Of a stretch of DNA of 64,000 nt, positions 24,110 through 35,164 are shown one piece after another. Made by a program: the position numbers and the translations under genes. The notes under the pieces were generated by a model. The model had not been told where the DNA came from and did not search any database. It saw only the letters and a list, made by a program, of their open reading frames with translations. This DNA is from Candidula unifasciata (Eukaryota > Mollusca > Gastropoda > Stylommatophora > Geomitridae), in NCBI GenBank assembly GCA_905116865.2, contig CAJHNH020001150.1, positions 74,111-138,110 on the forward strand. The letters are read 5' to 3'. Position 1 is the stretch's first letter, and every line of letters begins with the position of its first letter.

Positions 24110-24650
24110 CTCTCTAAGAGGCTTCTGGTGAGATATAACAACAATCAGATTTATCTATAATGGGCTTCTGGTGAGATATAACAACAATCAGATTTATCTA
24201 TAATGGGCTTCTGGTGAGATATAACAACAATCAGATTTATCTATAATGGGCTTCTGGTGAGATATAACAACAATCAGATTTATCTATAAAGGGTTTCTGG
24301 TGAGATATAACAACAATCAGATTTATCTATAATGGGCTTCTGGTGAGATATAACAACAATCAGATTTATCTATAATGGGCTTCTGGTGAGATATAACAAC
24401 AATCAGATTTATCTATAATGCGCTTCTGGTGAGATATAACAACAATCAGATTTATCTATAATGCGCTTCTGGTGAGATATAACAACAATCAGATTTATCT
24501 ATAATGGGCTTCTGGTGAGATATAACAACAATCAGATTTATCTATAATGCGCTTCTGGTGAGATATAACAACAATCAGATTTATCTATAATGCGCTTCTG
24601 GTGAGATATAACAACAATCAGATTTATCTATAATGCGCTTCTGTGAGAAA
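24110..24650. repeat. 43-bp minisatellite in intron 1, about 12 copies
   Basis: The unit is GGGCTTCTGGTGAGATATAA followed by CAACAATCAGATTTATCTAT and AAT. Copies are nearly identical, mainly with GGGC/GCGC variation. Each copy contains CTGGTGAGA, a donor-like string, though no exon adjoins it. Confidence 0.95.
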
Positions 24651-24689
24651 GAAGAACAATAAGGTTTATCTCTAATGGGCTTCCTGTGG

Positions 24690-25515
24690 GGAAATAATGA
24701 GTTATGAGTTAGAATATCTTCACAGCACTCCGGACACATCTATAGGCGCTCAGATTCCCCTCTCAACATATTCATCAGCGTCGTGCGGGTAATAATACCA
24801 GTCCTATGTTGGTGAACAAGATTTCGTGTGCGTCCAGTGTGCTTCTCATGTTTGGCTGTGCCGATCTTTACTCCCAATTCGCGTATTCTTAGAAGTGATG
24901 TGGACACGTTGCTTCCAAAATCCTTATAACGTCCTATCTCTCTATGGGCAATGACAATGTTTGCGTGATCCATGGGCCGGCCATCTTCAGTTAATGCAGT
25001 GCCTGCCAGTCTATCAGCTCTTTCATTACCAACAACGCCTGCATACCCTGGGACGAATATGAAAGTAGTTGCACACACAGGAGAATTTTGCAACGACTCA
25101 AGCCACTGTCTGCGTAACCAGCCTGCCTCGACCCGCTGGATCATATTCAAAGAATCACTCAGCACACACACGCAGGAATAATCCTGTGATCCCAGCCACA
25201 GGAAAGCCTGTGTCACCGCCATAACCTTCATCGTCATGCTGCTGGTGGTCATGGAGAAGGCACCGCTGGCTTCCTTAACTGTTCTGCCTGAAGAGCGAGC
25301 TGTAAATGCCCATGCACTCTTATGTCTTAGTAAAACGGACCCGTCGGTGAAGATCACCACATCTGTCTCATCTGACTTGTCGTTGATAAGCGCGCATACC
25401 TCGGCATTGACAGCAACTGGATTCTGCTCCCGACGACTCCCATCGAGCGGGACGACACAGGAGAATGTGAGATTGGGCGCTTTAGACTCTGGTATCCACT
25501 TCTCACTTGGATGAA
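24690..25515 (-). pseudogene. LINE RNase H domain, antisense in intron 1
   Basis: The minus strand encodes a well-preserved type I RNase H: VVIFTDGSVLLRHKSAWAFT (first Asp motif), MTMKVMAVTQAFLWLG (the Glu helix; the usual ELxAI/EMxAL glutamate reads KVMAV), SCVCVLSDSLNMIQRV (the DSxxxL Asp) and PGYAGVVGNERADRLAGTA (the last Asp). The frame ends with LMNMLRGESERL, a stop, then MCPECCED, the Cys tail also seen in the other two RNase H fragments. It is the 3' end of a Jockey/I-like LINE, 5'-truncated near 25515 next to a (CT)n tract. It sits antisense to the host gene and is intronic, so it is not part of the PHF24-like protein. Confidence 0.82.
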
Positions 25516-25567
25516 TGTCTGGGGAAATATTAATAATAATGTTGATTTCTTTCTCTTTCACTTTCTC

Positions 25568-25569
<2 letters not shown>

Positions 25570-25642
<73 letters not shown>
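25570..25642. repeat. (CT)n microsatellite
   Basis: A dinucleotide run of about 70 bases at the 5' edge of the RNase H fragment. Confidence 0.97.
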
Positions 25643-25650
<8 letters not shown>

Positions 25651-25875
25651 TTCTAACGTGCTTCATGGGGAAAAGAACAAATAGATTTATCTATAATGGG
25701 TATGACAATATGTAATGCTGGTATGACGCGTGTGAGTGCGTGCGTGTGTAGCGTGTCTGTACGGTGAGATTATTATCTTGGGGTGAGATTATCATGTGTG
25801 GGTTGATGAACGTTAGAGACATTGCAAGACACAATGGCTAGCGAAGCTTTAGAACGGTGTTTGTTGACTTTACAG

Positions 25876-26049
25876 CCGTGCCCCGACGACATCTGCTACA
25901 TCTGTGAGGTGTACACGGGCAGTCTCGTGAGGGCCTGTCGGGTTTGCTGCCGAGCTTACCATGACAGTTGCCTGGCTAAGATTGGACATCCTCTCAGTGA
26001 TAGTTGTCGTCTTCTGATCGCTGCAGACAAGTGGAGTTGTCATCAGTGT
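25876..26049 (+). CDS. PHF24-like gene, exon 2 (PHD finger, 58 codons)
   Basis: The acceptor TTGACTTTACAG ends at 25875 and the donor GTAAGT starts at 26050; both junctions are phase 0, matching exon 1. The exon encodes a complete C4HC3 zinc set: ICYICEVYTG (C-x2-C), ACRVCCRAYHDSCL (C-x2-C, H-x2-C) and KWSCHQC (C-x2-C). In the joined protein these are Cys151, 154, 165, 168, His173, Cys176, 199 and 202. Spacing and flanking residues (ICEVYT, WSCHQC) fit the PHF24 PHD finger closely. PHD fingers usually read histone tails, but in PHF24 the domain lies in a membrane-anchored G-protein-binding protein. A frame running back to an ATG at 25834 is open only because the intron end lacks stops; the phase and acceptor argue against it. 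Confidence 0.88.
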
Positions 26050-27335
26050 GTAAGTTAGACATCATGTCAGCACTTTGTGTAAGTTAGACATCATGTCAGC
26101 ACTTTGTGTAAGTTAGACATCATGTCAGCACTTTGTGTAAGTTAGACATCATGTCAGCACTTTGTGTAGGTTAGACATCATGTTAGCACTTTGTATAAGT
26201 TAGACATCATGTCAGCACTTTGTGTAAGTTAGACATCATGTCAGCACTTTTTGTAAGTTAGACATCATGTCAGCACTTTTTGTAAGTTAGACATCATGTC
26301 AGCACTTTGTGTAAGTTAGACATCATGTCAGCACTTTGTGTAAGTTAGACATCATGTCAGCACTTTGTGTAAGTTAGACATCATGTCAGCACTTTTTGTA
26401 AGTTAGACATCATGTCAGCACTTTTTGTAAGTTAGACATCATGTCGGCACTCTGTGTAGGTTTAACATCATGTCAGCACTTCGTGTAAGTTAGACATCAT
26501 GTGGGCACTTTGTGTAAGTTAGACATCATGTCAGCACTTTGTGTAAGTTAGACATCATGTCAGCACTTTGTGTAAGTTAGACATCATGTCAGCACTTTGT
26601 GTAAGTTAGACATCATGTCAGCACTTTGTGTAGCTTAGACATCATGTCAGCACTTTGTATAAGTTAGACATCATGTTAGCACTTTGTGTAGGTTAGACAT
26701 CATGTCAGCACTTTGTGTAAGTTAGACATCATGTCAGCACTTTGTGTAGCTTAGACATCATGTCAGCACTTTGTATAAGTTAGACATCATGTTAGCACTC
26801 TGTGTAGGTTAGACATCATGTCAGCACTTTGTGTAAGTTAGACATCATGTCAGCACTTTGAATAAGTTAGACATCATGTCAGCACTTTGTGTAAGTTAGA
26901 CATCATGTCAGCACTTTTTGTAAGTTAGACATCATGTCAGCACTTTGTGTAGGATAGACATTATGTCAGCACTTTGTATAAGTTAGACATCATGTCAGCA
27001 CTTTGTGCAAGTTAGACATCATGTCAGCACTTTTTGTAAGTTAGACATCATGTCAGCACTTTTTGTAAGTTAGACATCATGTCAGCACTTTGTATAAGTT
27101 AGACATCATGTCAGCACTTTGTGTAAGTTAGACATCATGTCAGCACTTTGTGTAGGTTAGACATCATGTTAGCAATTTGTGTAAGTTAGACATCATGTCA
27201 GCACTTTGTGTAAGTTACATCATGTCGGCACTTTGTGTAGGTTAGACATCATGTTATCACTTTGTGTAAGTTTAGACATCATGTTAGCACTTTTTGTAAG
27301 TTAGACATCATGTCATCACTTTGTGTAAGTGTACC
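26050..27335 (+). repeat. 29-bp minisatellite built on the exon 2 splice donor, about 44 copies
   Basis: Intron 2 opens directly into the array. The unit is GTAAGTTAGACATCATGTCA plus GCACTTTGT, so every copy presents TGT/GTAAGT, the same string as the real junction at 26049/26050. Variants include GTAGGTT, ATAAGTT and TTGTAAG. Any later donor in frame with the exon would add TAG after two codons. Confidence 0.96.
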
Positions 27336-27585
27336 TCAATGTGTCGACGTTTGTGGCTTAGGCGTTGCGAATGCGTTTCGTAATGCCGGGGTGTCGGGTT
27401 CGATCCCAGCTGCGTGCCTTGCGTCTTGCGTTTGTTTCGACACTGCTTTAGAGAAGCCGACCGTCCAATAAGCAAATTACTGGACTCAAACGTGCCTAAA
27501 AAAAACCCACAACAACTAACAAATTATTGGGTTGGTTCTGCAACGTCCTGGAAAGGATACACACAACAAACTAACTAACCTCACT
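27336..27585 (+). mobile_element. tRNA-derived SINE (complete head) inserted in the 29-bp array
   Basis: The head has box A-like GTGGCTTAGGCGTTGC and box B-like GGGTTCGATCCCAGC, the internal pol III promoter of tRNA-derived SINEs. A unique body follows (CGACACTGCTTTAGAGAAGC, CGTCCAATAAGCAAATTACT) and a CTAACTAA-type tail. The head resembles that of the SINE at 44985, but the body differs. Diverged copies of the 29-bp unit continue on the right side, so it landed within that array. Confidence 0.7.
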
Positions 27586-27740
27586 GTATCTTCAGTGCAG
27601 AAGTTAAACATCATTTCAACTTTTTTCTGTAAATGTATGTCAATGTTTCTTCAGTGCATGAGTTTAACACCACGCCGGCACTTTGGTAAGAGTACATCAA
27701 TTTATCTTCAGTGCAGTTAAACATCATGTCGGCAATTGAT
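27586..27740. repeat. Diverged tail of the 29-bp array
   Basis: Degenerate copies (AAACATCATTTCAAC, AACACCACGCCGGCACTTTG, AAACATCATGTCGGCAA) alternate with TCTTCAGTGCA segments, giving a roughly 60-bp higher period. Confidence 0.75.
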
Positions 27741-28290
27741 ATATGTCAAGAATCTACTTACTGCCGTGAAGGCTTTTGGTTCTTGGGTAGGTTTGTGACA
27801 GAAATGCCTATCGCTAGAACACATTCTACCCAACACCGTCTGATCATACATATCCATCCTTAGTCTGAACCAAAGGCTTCGATTCAGGTTCTTTTCTGCG
27901 CTCAGATAAATGATACTGGGACAGCAGTGAAACTGGGCTAGTGTGAGTGGACAGACCTTGTCACATAACCAGACAGAACTCTTCGCGAACTAACATCGCT
28001 ACCGCAATGTTTGGCATATAAATGGATTGTTACATAAGTACACACAACAGCTGAACACCGGGTAACACTAAACGTATTTTGTCGTCTGACTAAACGCATT
28101 GTCACCCAATACCTGTCGATAATCTAATTCCAACACAGCAAATATCTAGCGGTCAGATACAGCACATGTCGCCATCCTAAAGTCTGGCACACCTCTCCTC
28201 ACACCTCTCCTCACACCTCTCTGTGCCCGGTTGTTTTGTCGAGTCCAATCGTTTAGGGCTGGTCCGTCAAAACCCCGTGAACCCGCCAGT
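27741..28290. other. Unassigned unique sequence in intron 2
   Basis: About 550 bases without a convincing frame, conserved motif or obvious transposon ends. A short triplicate CACACCTCTCCT lies near 28190-28220. Confidence 0.4.
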
Positions 28291-30066
28291 GATTATCTCA
28301 CAAGGTCACGGTGTTCTGTCGGCCGTCTGTGTGTGTCACTGAACACCTGGTCACGGTGTTCTGTCGGCCGTCTGTGTATGTAATTGAACCCCTGGTCACG
28401 GTATTCTGTCGGCCGTCTGTGTGTGTCACTGAACACCTGGTCACGGTATTCTGTCGGCCGTCTGTGTGTGTCACTGAACACCAGATCACGGTATTCTGTC
28501 GGCCGTCTGTGTGTGTCATTGAAAACCTGGTCACGGTGTTCTGTCGGCCGTCTGTGTATGTAATTGAACACCAGGTCACGGTATTCTGTCGGCCGTCTGT
28601 GTGTGTCACTGAACACCAGGTCACGGTGTTCTGTCGGCCGTCTGTGTGTGTCACTGAACACCTGGTCACGGTATTCTGTCGGCCGTCTGTGTGTGTCACT
28701 GAACACCAGGTCACGGTATTCTGTCGGCCGTCTGTGTGTGTCACTGAACACCAGGTCACGGTGTTCTGTCGGCCGTCTGTGTGTGTCACTGAACACCTGG
28801 TCACGGTATTCTGTCGGCCGTCTGTGTGTGTCACTGAACACCTGGTCACGGTGTTCTGTCGGCCGTCTGTGTATGTAACTGAACACCAGGTCACGGTATT
28901 CTGTCGGCCATCTGTGTGTGTCACTGAACACCAGGTCACGGTATTCTGTCGACCGTCTGTGTGTGTCACTGAACACCTGGTCACGGTATTCTGTCGGCCA
29001 TCTGTGTGTGTCACTGAACACCTGGTCACGGTATGCTGTCGGCCGTCTGTGTATGTAACTGAACACCCGGTCACGGTGTTCTGTCGGCCGTCTGTGTATG
29101 TAACTGAACACCAGGTCACGGTGTTCTGTCGGCCGTCTGTGTGTGTCACTGAACACCTGGTCACGGTGTTCTGTCGGCCGTCTGTGTATGTAATTGAACA
29201 CCTGGTCACGGTATTCTGTCGGCCGTCTGTGTGTGTCACTGAACACCTGGTCACGGTATTCTGTCGGCCGTCTGTGTGTGTCACTGAACACCAGGTCACG
29301 GTATTCTGTCGGCCGTGTGTGTGTGTCACTGAACGACAGGTCACGGTATTCTGTCGGCCGTCTGTGTGTGTCATTGAAAACCTGATCACGGTGTTCTGTC
29401 GGCCGTCTGTGTATGTAATTGAACACCAGGTCACGGTATTCTGTCGGCCGTCTGTGTGTGTCACTGAACACCCGGTCACGGTGTTCTGTCGGCCGTCTGT
29501 GTATGTAACTGAACACCAGGTCACGGTATTCTGTCGGCCGTCTGTGTGTGTCACTGAACACCTGGTCACGGTGTTCTGTCGGCCGTCTGTGTATGTAACT
29601 GAACACCAGGTCACGGTATTCTGTCGGCCATCTGTGTATGTAACTGAACACCTGGTCACGGTATTCTGTCGGCCGTCTGTGTGTGTCACTGAACACCTGG
29701 TAACGGTATTCTGTCGGCCATCTGTGTGTGTCACTGAACACCTGGTCACGGTATGCTGTCGGCCGTTTGTGTATGTAACTGAACACCAGGTCACGGTATG
29801 CTGTCGGCCGTCTGTGTTTGTAACTGAACACCTGGTCACGGTATTCTGTCGGCCGTCTGTGTATGTAATTGAACACCAGGTCACGGTATTCTGTCGGCCG
29901 TCTGTGTGTGTCACTGAACACCTGGTCACGGTATTCTGTCGGCCATCTGTGTGTGTCACTGAACACCTGGTCACGGTGTTCTGTCGGCCGTCAGTGTGTG
30001 TCACTGAACACCTGGTCACGGTGTTCTGTCGGCCGTCAGTGTATGTCATTGAACACCAGGTCAGAT
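28291..30066. repeat. 45-bp minisatellite, about 39 copies
   Basis: The unit is CTGAACACCTGGTCACGGTA followed by TTCTGTCGGCCGTCTGTGTG and TGTCA. Because 45 is a multiple of three and the unit lacks stops, long open frames occur on both strands (591, 583 and 557 codons) made of 15-residue repeats; I do not call them genes. Many copies contain the inverted repeat GAACACC-7 nt-GGTGTTC. Copies vary at CCTGG/CCAGG, GGTATTC/GGTGTTC and GTGTGTC/GTATGTA. Confidence 0.96.
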
Positions 30067-30640
30067 CGCGGTCAACTGAGTGCTAGCCTGCTTTTTCATC
30101 ATCATCATAGTTCGACATCTCAAAGCCACACAGGATCCTGACAACAAAAATGTTCGTTAGTGTGTTTCCAGTGCGTAAGGGAAACATCATTGTGTCATTG
30201 ATGTTTGTAAATTACACACCTGTGTGTGTGTGCGCGCGCGTGTGCGTGTGCACAAGCACATTTGTGCGTTTATATATGAGTGTGTTTAACAAATCAACGT
30301 CTTATGATTTTCTAATTCACACATCAGCGTGTCACTTGCTTAAAGGCTGTTCATCAGTTTGTCATCAGTGTATCATTAAACATGATATCACAACTTTCTA
30401 TAAGTGAATGCTAACATGTAATCAGTTGCTAAGATTCTCATCAATATCTCAGGTTATACATTACACACCTCCGTGTCATCAACACGTGAACACATATCTG
30501 TGTGTAAACATCGCTATAAATCACGATGGCTATGTTAAATCCTAGACACAGAGACATGTGATTTGTGAACATCACTTTACACAGAGAAACATGAACGTGT
30601 GAAAAGCAACGTGCATATATATGTATGATTTAATAACATC
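30067..30640. other. Unique to weakly repetitive GT-rich intron sequence
   Basis: Contains a GTGTGTGTGTGCGCGCGCGT run near 30220 and scattered ACATCA/GTGTGAAC words that foreshadow the next array. No exon recognised. Confidence 0.5.
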
Positions 30641-30962
30641 ACCGTAAATACAGTTATCTGAACATGTCAGCATCCTCGTATATAGAGATATATGAAAGTG
30701 TGAACATAACCGCATATACAGATATATGAAAGTGTGAACATCACCGTATATACAGATATATGTACGTGTAAACAGAACCGTGCGTAGATGTTAACATCAC
30801 CCTATGTAGAGATATATGAACATGTAAACATCACCGTGTAGATATGTATGATGTGTCAACATCACTGTATATACAGATATATGAACATGTCAACATCACT
30901 GTGTAGATATGTATGATGTGTCAACATCACCGTATATACAGATATATGAACATGTGAGCATC
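30641..30962. repeat. Degenerate 33-45 bp repeat
   Basis: Copies of AACATCACCGTATATACAGA followed by TATATGAACATGTG, irregular in length. The array ends where LINE coding sequence begins at about 30965, suggesting the LINE inserted into it. Confidence 0.85.
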
Positions 30963-31611
30963 ACCCTACATAGACAATGCTGCCAGCAGAGTCTCCTTTT
31001 CACAAATAAATGTTTCGACCGTAGAGATTCACATACATGGTACAGATTTAACAACTCCATCAAGACCCAGACTGACTGTATATTAACAAGAGTCAAGACT
31101 GAAAGAGCAATCTTTAGTGGTCTGTGTGACACCGACCATAAAATAGTTGTGATGACAGCAACATATCTCGACTTCAAGAAACACAAAAAGAAATTAACTT
31201 AAAACAATGATCATATCAAGACAGCAGGTATGAAGCAAGAAGGAGTACAAGAACAATTACAAAAGAAAGTAGAGACAGCATTCAAACAACTATCGCCTGT
31301 GGTGGGGAATACTGAGGATGAATGGAGTGTATATAAAACCATCTTGCTTAGTATTGCTGAAGAATTATGTGGAAAAAGAAAGAGAGGAAGTAGACGGAAT
31401 TGTAACAAGTATTAGCCTTGGTGGTATGAAGAAGTATAAATAGCAGTTAAGAAGAAAAAAACAGATTTATCGAAGAGAGATGATGATTCTGTAAGCTATA
31501 GACTGCAACAAAGAGACACCAACCAGAGGATCAAGGAAGCGAAACAAGAATCCTAGAAACCTTTCGGAGAGTCATTAGCAGAAAGTGGGAAAACAGCCAG
31601 CAGAACAATTT

Positions 31612-31805
31612 TTCACAGTAGTAACAACTATGCGAAAATGATATGAGAGCTACGACCCAACAGTAGTAACAACTATGCGAAAATGATATGAGAGCTACGA
31701 CCCAACAGTAGTAACAACTATGCGAAAATGATATGAGAGCTACGACCCAACAGTAGTAACAACTATGCGAAAATGATATGAGAGCTACGACCCAACAGTA
31801 GTAAT
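31612..31805. repeat. 45-bp tandem repeat inside the LINE linker, 4 copies
   Basis: The unit is AGTAGTAACAACTATGCGAA followed by AATGATATGAGAGCTACGAC and CCAAC, almost perfect. The first copy merges with LINE sequence on its left. Then about 180 bp of unassigned AT-rich sequence (31806-31990) precede the RT start. Confidence 0.93.
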
Positions 31806-32375
31806 TAATTTGAACAAATTTATTGCCTGGTATATTTCGTTGAATTTAGTCAGGTGCATACTACAGTAACAATTACGTAAATGAAGCAGATAAGTGAATC
31901 CTTTATGACTGAATTACTAATTCAGCAACCATCAAACATGACTGCCTGTTTTGCCAGTGCAACCTTCAAGTCATAACAATTTCTTTCTGTATACAGAGTT
32001 CCGGAGATAGCTGAAAGATGCAGAAAATACTTCTGTGAGCTCTTCAACCCTATAGCAGATTGCCAGGAAAGAACAACCAAAGACTACAAAGCAATAGTTC
32101 TACAACCTGATATACTAATTACTGAAGTAGTTAAAGTCATTAGGCAGTCCCCCAAATATAAAGCAACAGGAACTAATAGACTGCCAACAAAAATAATCCA
32201 AGCAGCAGGTGAAACCAACATTAGATGGCTCCATAGAATATTCAGTGTGTCATGGGTATAACAAACTGTTCCCATGGACTGGCAACATGCAATATTTGTT
32301 CCACTGTGGAAGAACAAGGGAAGCAAGCAAGAATGCAGTCAATTTTGAGGTATCTCTCTTGTTAGTCATGTTGGG

Positions 32376-32676
32376 TAAAGAAAGGTAAAGTCGGGAGATG
32401 TTAACAAATGTCATTGCACACGGTTATAAACTATAAGTGCTCTGCTGCCAGTACGGACAGCTGATAAGAAACTGTCCGATTGTGTCGTCGTCCGCGAGCA
32501 ACTCCGTAGCTACAGCGACGTTCCTCCATTTAGCCCAGTATTAACTCTGGTATCTATTACATAGAAGCTGGGTGAACCCTGGAAACTGCCCGGTTTCGAA
32601 TACCAGCCGTGTGCTGCAGAAAGTCGCAGGTGAATTTGAAAGCGAGTCTCCTATCGACTGCGCTAACGCGGTCGCC
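32376..32676 (-). mobile_element. SINE inserted antisense in the LINE, with 12-bp target-site duplication
   Basis: The LINE text AGTCATGTTGGG occurs on both sides (32364-32375 and 32677-32688), a clean target-site duplication. On the minus strand the insert starts GGCGACCGCGTTAGCGCAGT (box A-like TTAGCGCAGTCGATAGG), has box B-like GGTATTCGAAACC about 60 bases later, and ends CTCCCGACTTTACCTTTCTT. It is a tRNA-derived SINE, different in body from the one at 44985. Removing it rejoins the RT text (SLVSHVGKMYAK). Confidence 0.85.
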
Positions 32677-33552
32677 AGTCATGTTGGGAAAATGTATGCT
32701 AAGATAATAGAAACGATACTGCGACCGTTGATAAAACAACAGTTGAAAGAAGAACAGATGAGTTTCAGAAGAAATAGAAGCTGCACAGATGCAGTCTTCA
32801 GACTTAAGCATTTAATAGAACAAAAAAACATCGATTATGATCAGAACCTATTTGTAGCATTCATAGACTAGGAGAAAGCTTTCGTCGATAGACCAAAATT
32901 ATGGAAATTAATGGTTCGATATGGAGTAAGTGAACACCTCAATGAAGTTTGCAAAAGCTTATATAGGATTGTAGAAGCGTAGTTAGAGTAAACCAAGGAA
33001 CATCTAAATTATTCAAAGTAACATCTGGAGTAAGACAGGGGTGTGTCTTATCACCACTGCTGTTTTTTACCTACGTTGACAGTATAAGCAAGGATGCCAG
33101 GCTCCGGAACAAAAATAATAGTAATATCAACGAATTACTCTTTGCTGAAGAACAGGCCTTGATTGCAGGTACAGCCATGAATTTGCAACAGCATCTCACA
33201 TCCATGAATGAAGAATGTAAATCAAGTAATATGCGAATTAGCATCGAAAAGACAGAAGTAATGTCAATAGGAAGAAAGAAGCGGGATTTCAACATAGCAT
33301 TAGAGCATAAATATATTAAACATAAATCTGAGTTTAAATATCTTGGAACAAAATTCGCCGATGATGGTAGATTGGATGGAGAAACTGACATCCGATGCAG
33401 TAAAGCTGGCCAAGTATTGGGACAGCCAGCCTCCCTCTTACAGCATAAGGCAATTCCATTCAGCTCAAAGAGATATCTCATACAAAGCATAATAATTCTC
33501 ACCCTATGCTGTCAGTGCCTGAGGCACTCACAAGACATAAAATAAATTAGTT

Positions 33553-34672
33553 ACCAAGGAAATGAGGTGTCTAAGAAAGACTGTAAGAGTGACCAAGGAA
33601 ATGAGGTGTCTAAGAAAGACTGTAAGAGTGACCAAGGAAATGAGGTGTCTAAGAAAGACTGTAAGAGTGACCAAGGAAATGAGGTGTCTAAGAAAGACTG
33701 TAAGAGTGACCAAGGAAATGAGGTGTCTAAGAAAGACTGTAGGAGTGACCAAGGAAATGAGGTGTCTAAGAAAGACTAAGAGTGACCAAGGAAATGAGGT
33801 GTCTAAGAAAGACTGTAAGAGTGACCAAGGAAATGAGGTGTCTAAGAAAGACTAAGAGTGACCAAGGAAATGAGGTGTCTAAGAAAGACTGTAGGAGTGA
33901 CCAAGGAAATGAGGTGTCTAAGAAAGACTGTAGGAGTGACCAAGGAAATGAGGTGTCTAAGAAAGACTAAGAGTGACCAAGGAAATGAGGTGTCTAAGAA
34001 AGACTGTAGGAGTGACCAAGGAAATGAGGTGTCTAAGAAAGACTGTAGGAGTGACCAAGGAAATGAGGTGTCTAAGAAAGACTGTAGGAGCGACCAAGGA
34101 AATGAGGTGTCTAAGAAAGACTGTAGAAATGACCAAGGAAATGAGGTGTCTAAGAAAGACTAAGAGTGACCAAGGAAATGAGGTGTCTAAGAAAGACTAA
34201 GAGTGACCAAGGAAATGAGGTGTCTAAGAAAGACTAAGAGTGACCAAGGAAATGAGGTGTCTAAGAAAGACTGTAGAAATGACCAAGGAAATGAGGTGTC
34301 TAAGAAAGACTGTAGAAATGACCAAGGAAATGAGGTGTCTAAGAAAGACTGTAGGAGTGACCAAGGAAATGAGGTGTCTAAGAAAGACTAAGAGTGACCA
34401 AGGAAATGAGGTGTCTAAGAATGACTGTAGAAATGACCAAGGAAATGAGGTGTCTAAGAAAGACTAAGAGTGACCAAGGAAATGAGGTGTCTAAGAAAGA
34501 CTGTAGGAGTGACCAAGGAAATGAGGTGTCTAAGAAAGACTGTAGGAGTTACCAAGGAAATGAGGTGTCTAAGAAAGACTGTAAGAGTGACCAAGGAAAT
34601 GAGGTGTCTAAGAAAGACTGTAGGAGTGACCAAGGAAATGAGGTGTCTAAGAAAGACTGTAGGAGTGACCAG
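33553..34672 (+). repeat. 39-bp minisatellite amplified from LINE coding sequence, about 29 copies
   Basis: The unit is GACCAAGGAAATGAGGTGTC followed by TAAGAAAGACTGTAAGAGT. Read in the LINE frame it is the 13-residue block TKEMRCLRKTVGV, the C-terminal LINE text directly joining the RT end (left) to VTRRDKIRNEVIHRTNSK (right). Some copies lack two bases (GACTAAGAG), breaking the frame. The array is thus an in-place expansion of 13 codons. Confidence 0.95.
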
Positions 34673-35164
34673 GAGAGATAAAATCAGGAATGAGGTCATA
34701 CACAGAACCAATTCTAAATTACATACAAAGATAGCAAATTAAATTGTTTGCCCACTTGGAGGGAAAACCTTCTGATGCTATACCATACAAGGCATATACA
34801 AAAAGAGAAAGGGGACGTAGAGCAAGAGGTAGACCAAACCCAGGATGGGAAGATAACATCAAAGAAACTCTACAGCACCATGATATGCCTATAGTAGAAG
34901 CAACCAGAAGAGTACGAAGCAGGACCTTATATCTCCCCCGACACCCGAAACGGTAAAACGACGTCAAGAAAAAGAAGAGAAAAAGAAGTACATTGGAACA
35001 TTGTCATACACAGTAATGTATGGTTTATGAACATAACCATACAAAGAGATCTATACAGATATTATCTAACATAATTCCACTATGATGTCACTTGGTGGAC
35101 ACATACAGTCAGATGGCATGAGAGGTCCAGATGACAATACAGATGCCATGACATGACCAGATTA

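Larger units (their letters stand above)
30965..34968 (+). mobile_element. Non-LTR retrotransposon, 5'-truncated, sense strand in intron 2
   Basis: Ordered LINE blocks on the + strand: end of an AP-type endonuclease (30975-31200: HTWYRFNNSIKTQTDCILTR, DTDHKIVVMTATYLDF). Then a linker (31230-31600), the start of RT (32000-32340: KVIRQSPKYKATGTNRLPTK; VPMDWQHAIFVPLW), RT core (32689-33540: KMYAKIIETILRPLIKQQLK; FRRNRSCTDAVFRLKHLIEQ; VTSGVRQGCVLSPLLF) and a C-terminus (34740-34960: AYTKRERGRRARGRPNPGWE, VRSRTLYLPRHPKR). The catalytic FADD position reads FAEE. Stops, frameshifts, an inserted SINE and two internal tandem arrays inactivate it. It lies in the host gene's direction. Confidence 0.88.

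Noticed and set aside
24110..24650. Fifth donor-seeded array (CTGGTGAGA in each 43-bp unit)
   Set aside because: No exon adjoins it, and exon 1's donor (GAT/GTAAGT) does not match the unit.
25834..25875. Exon 2 reading frame starting at ATG 25834 as an independent small PHD protein
   Set aside because: A pyrimidine-rich acceptor ends at 25875 in the phase required by exon 1, and the upstream residues lack family similarity.
26050..27335. CRISPR array
   Set aside because: Regular units, but they adjoin head to tail with no unique spacers, in a eukaryotic intron. The same holds for every array here.
28293..30086. Open frames of 557-591 codons on both strands
   Set aside because: They exist only because the 45-bp unit is a multiple of three without stops. 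The peptides are pure 15-residue repeats with no domain, and the region lies in an intron.
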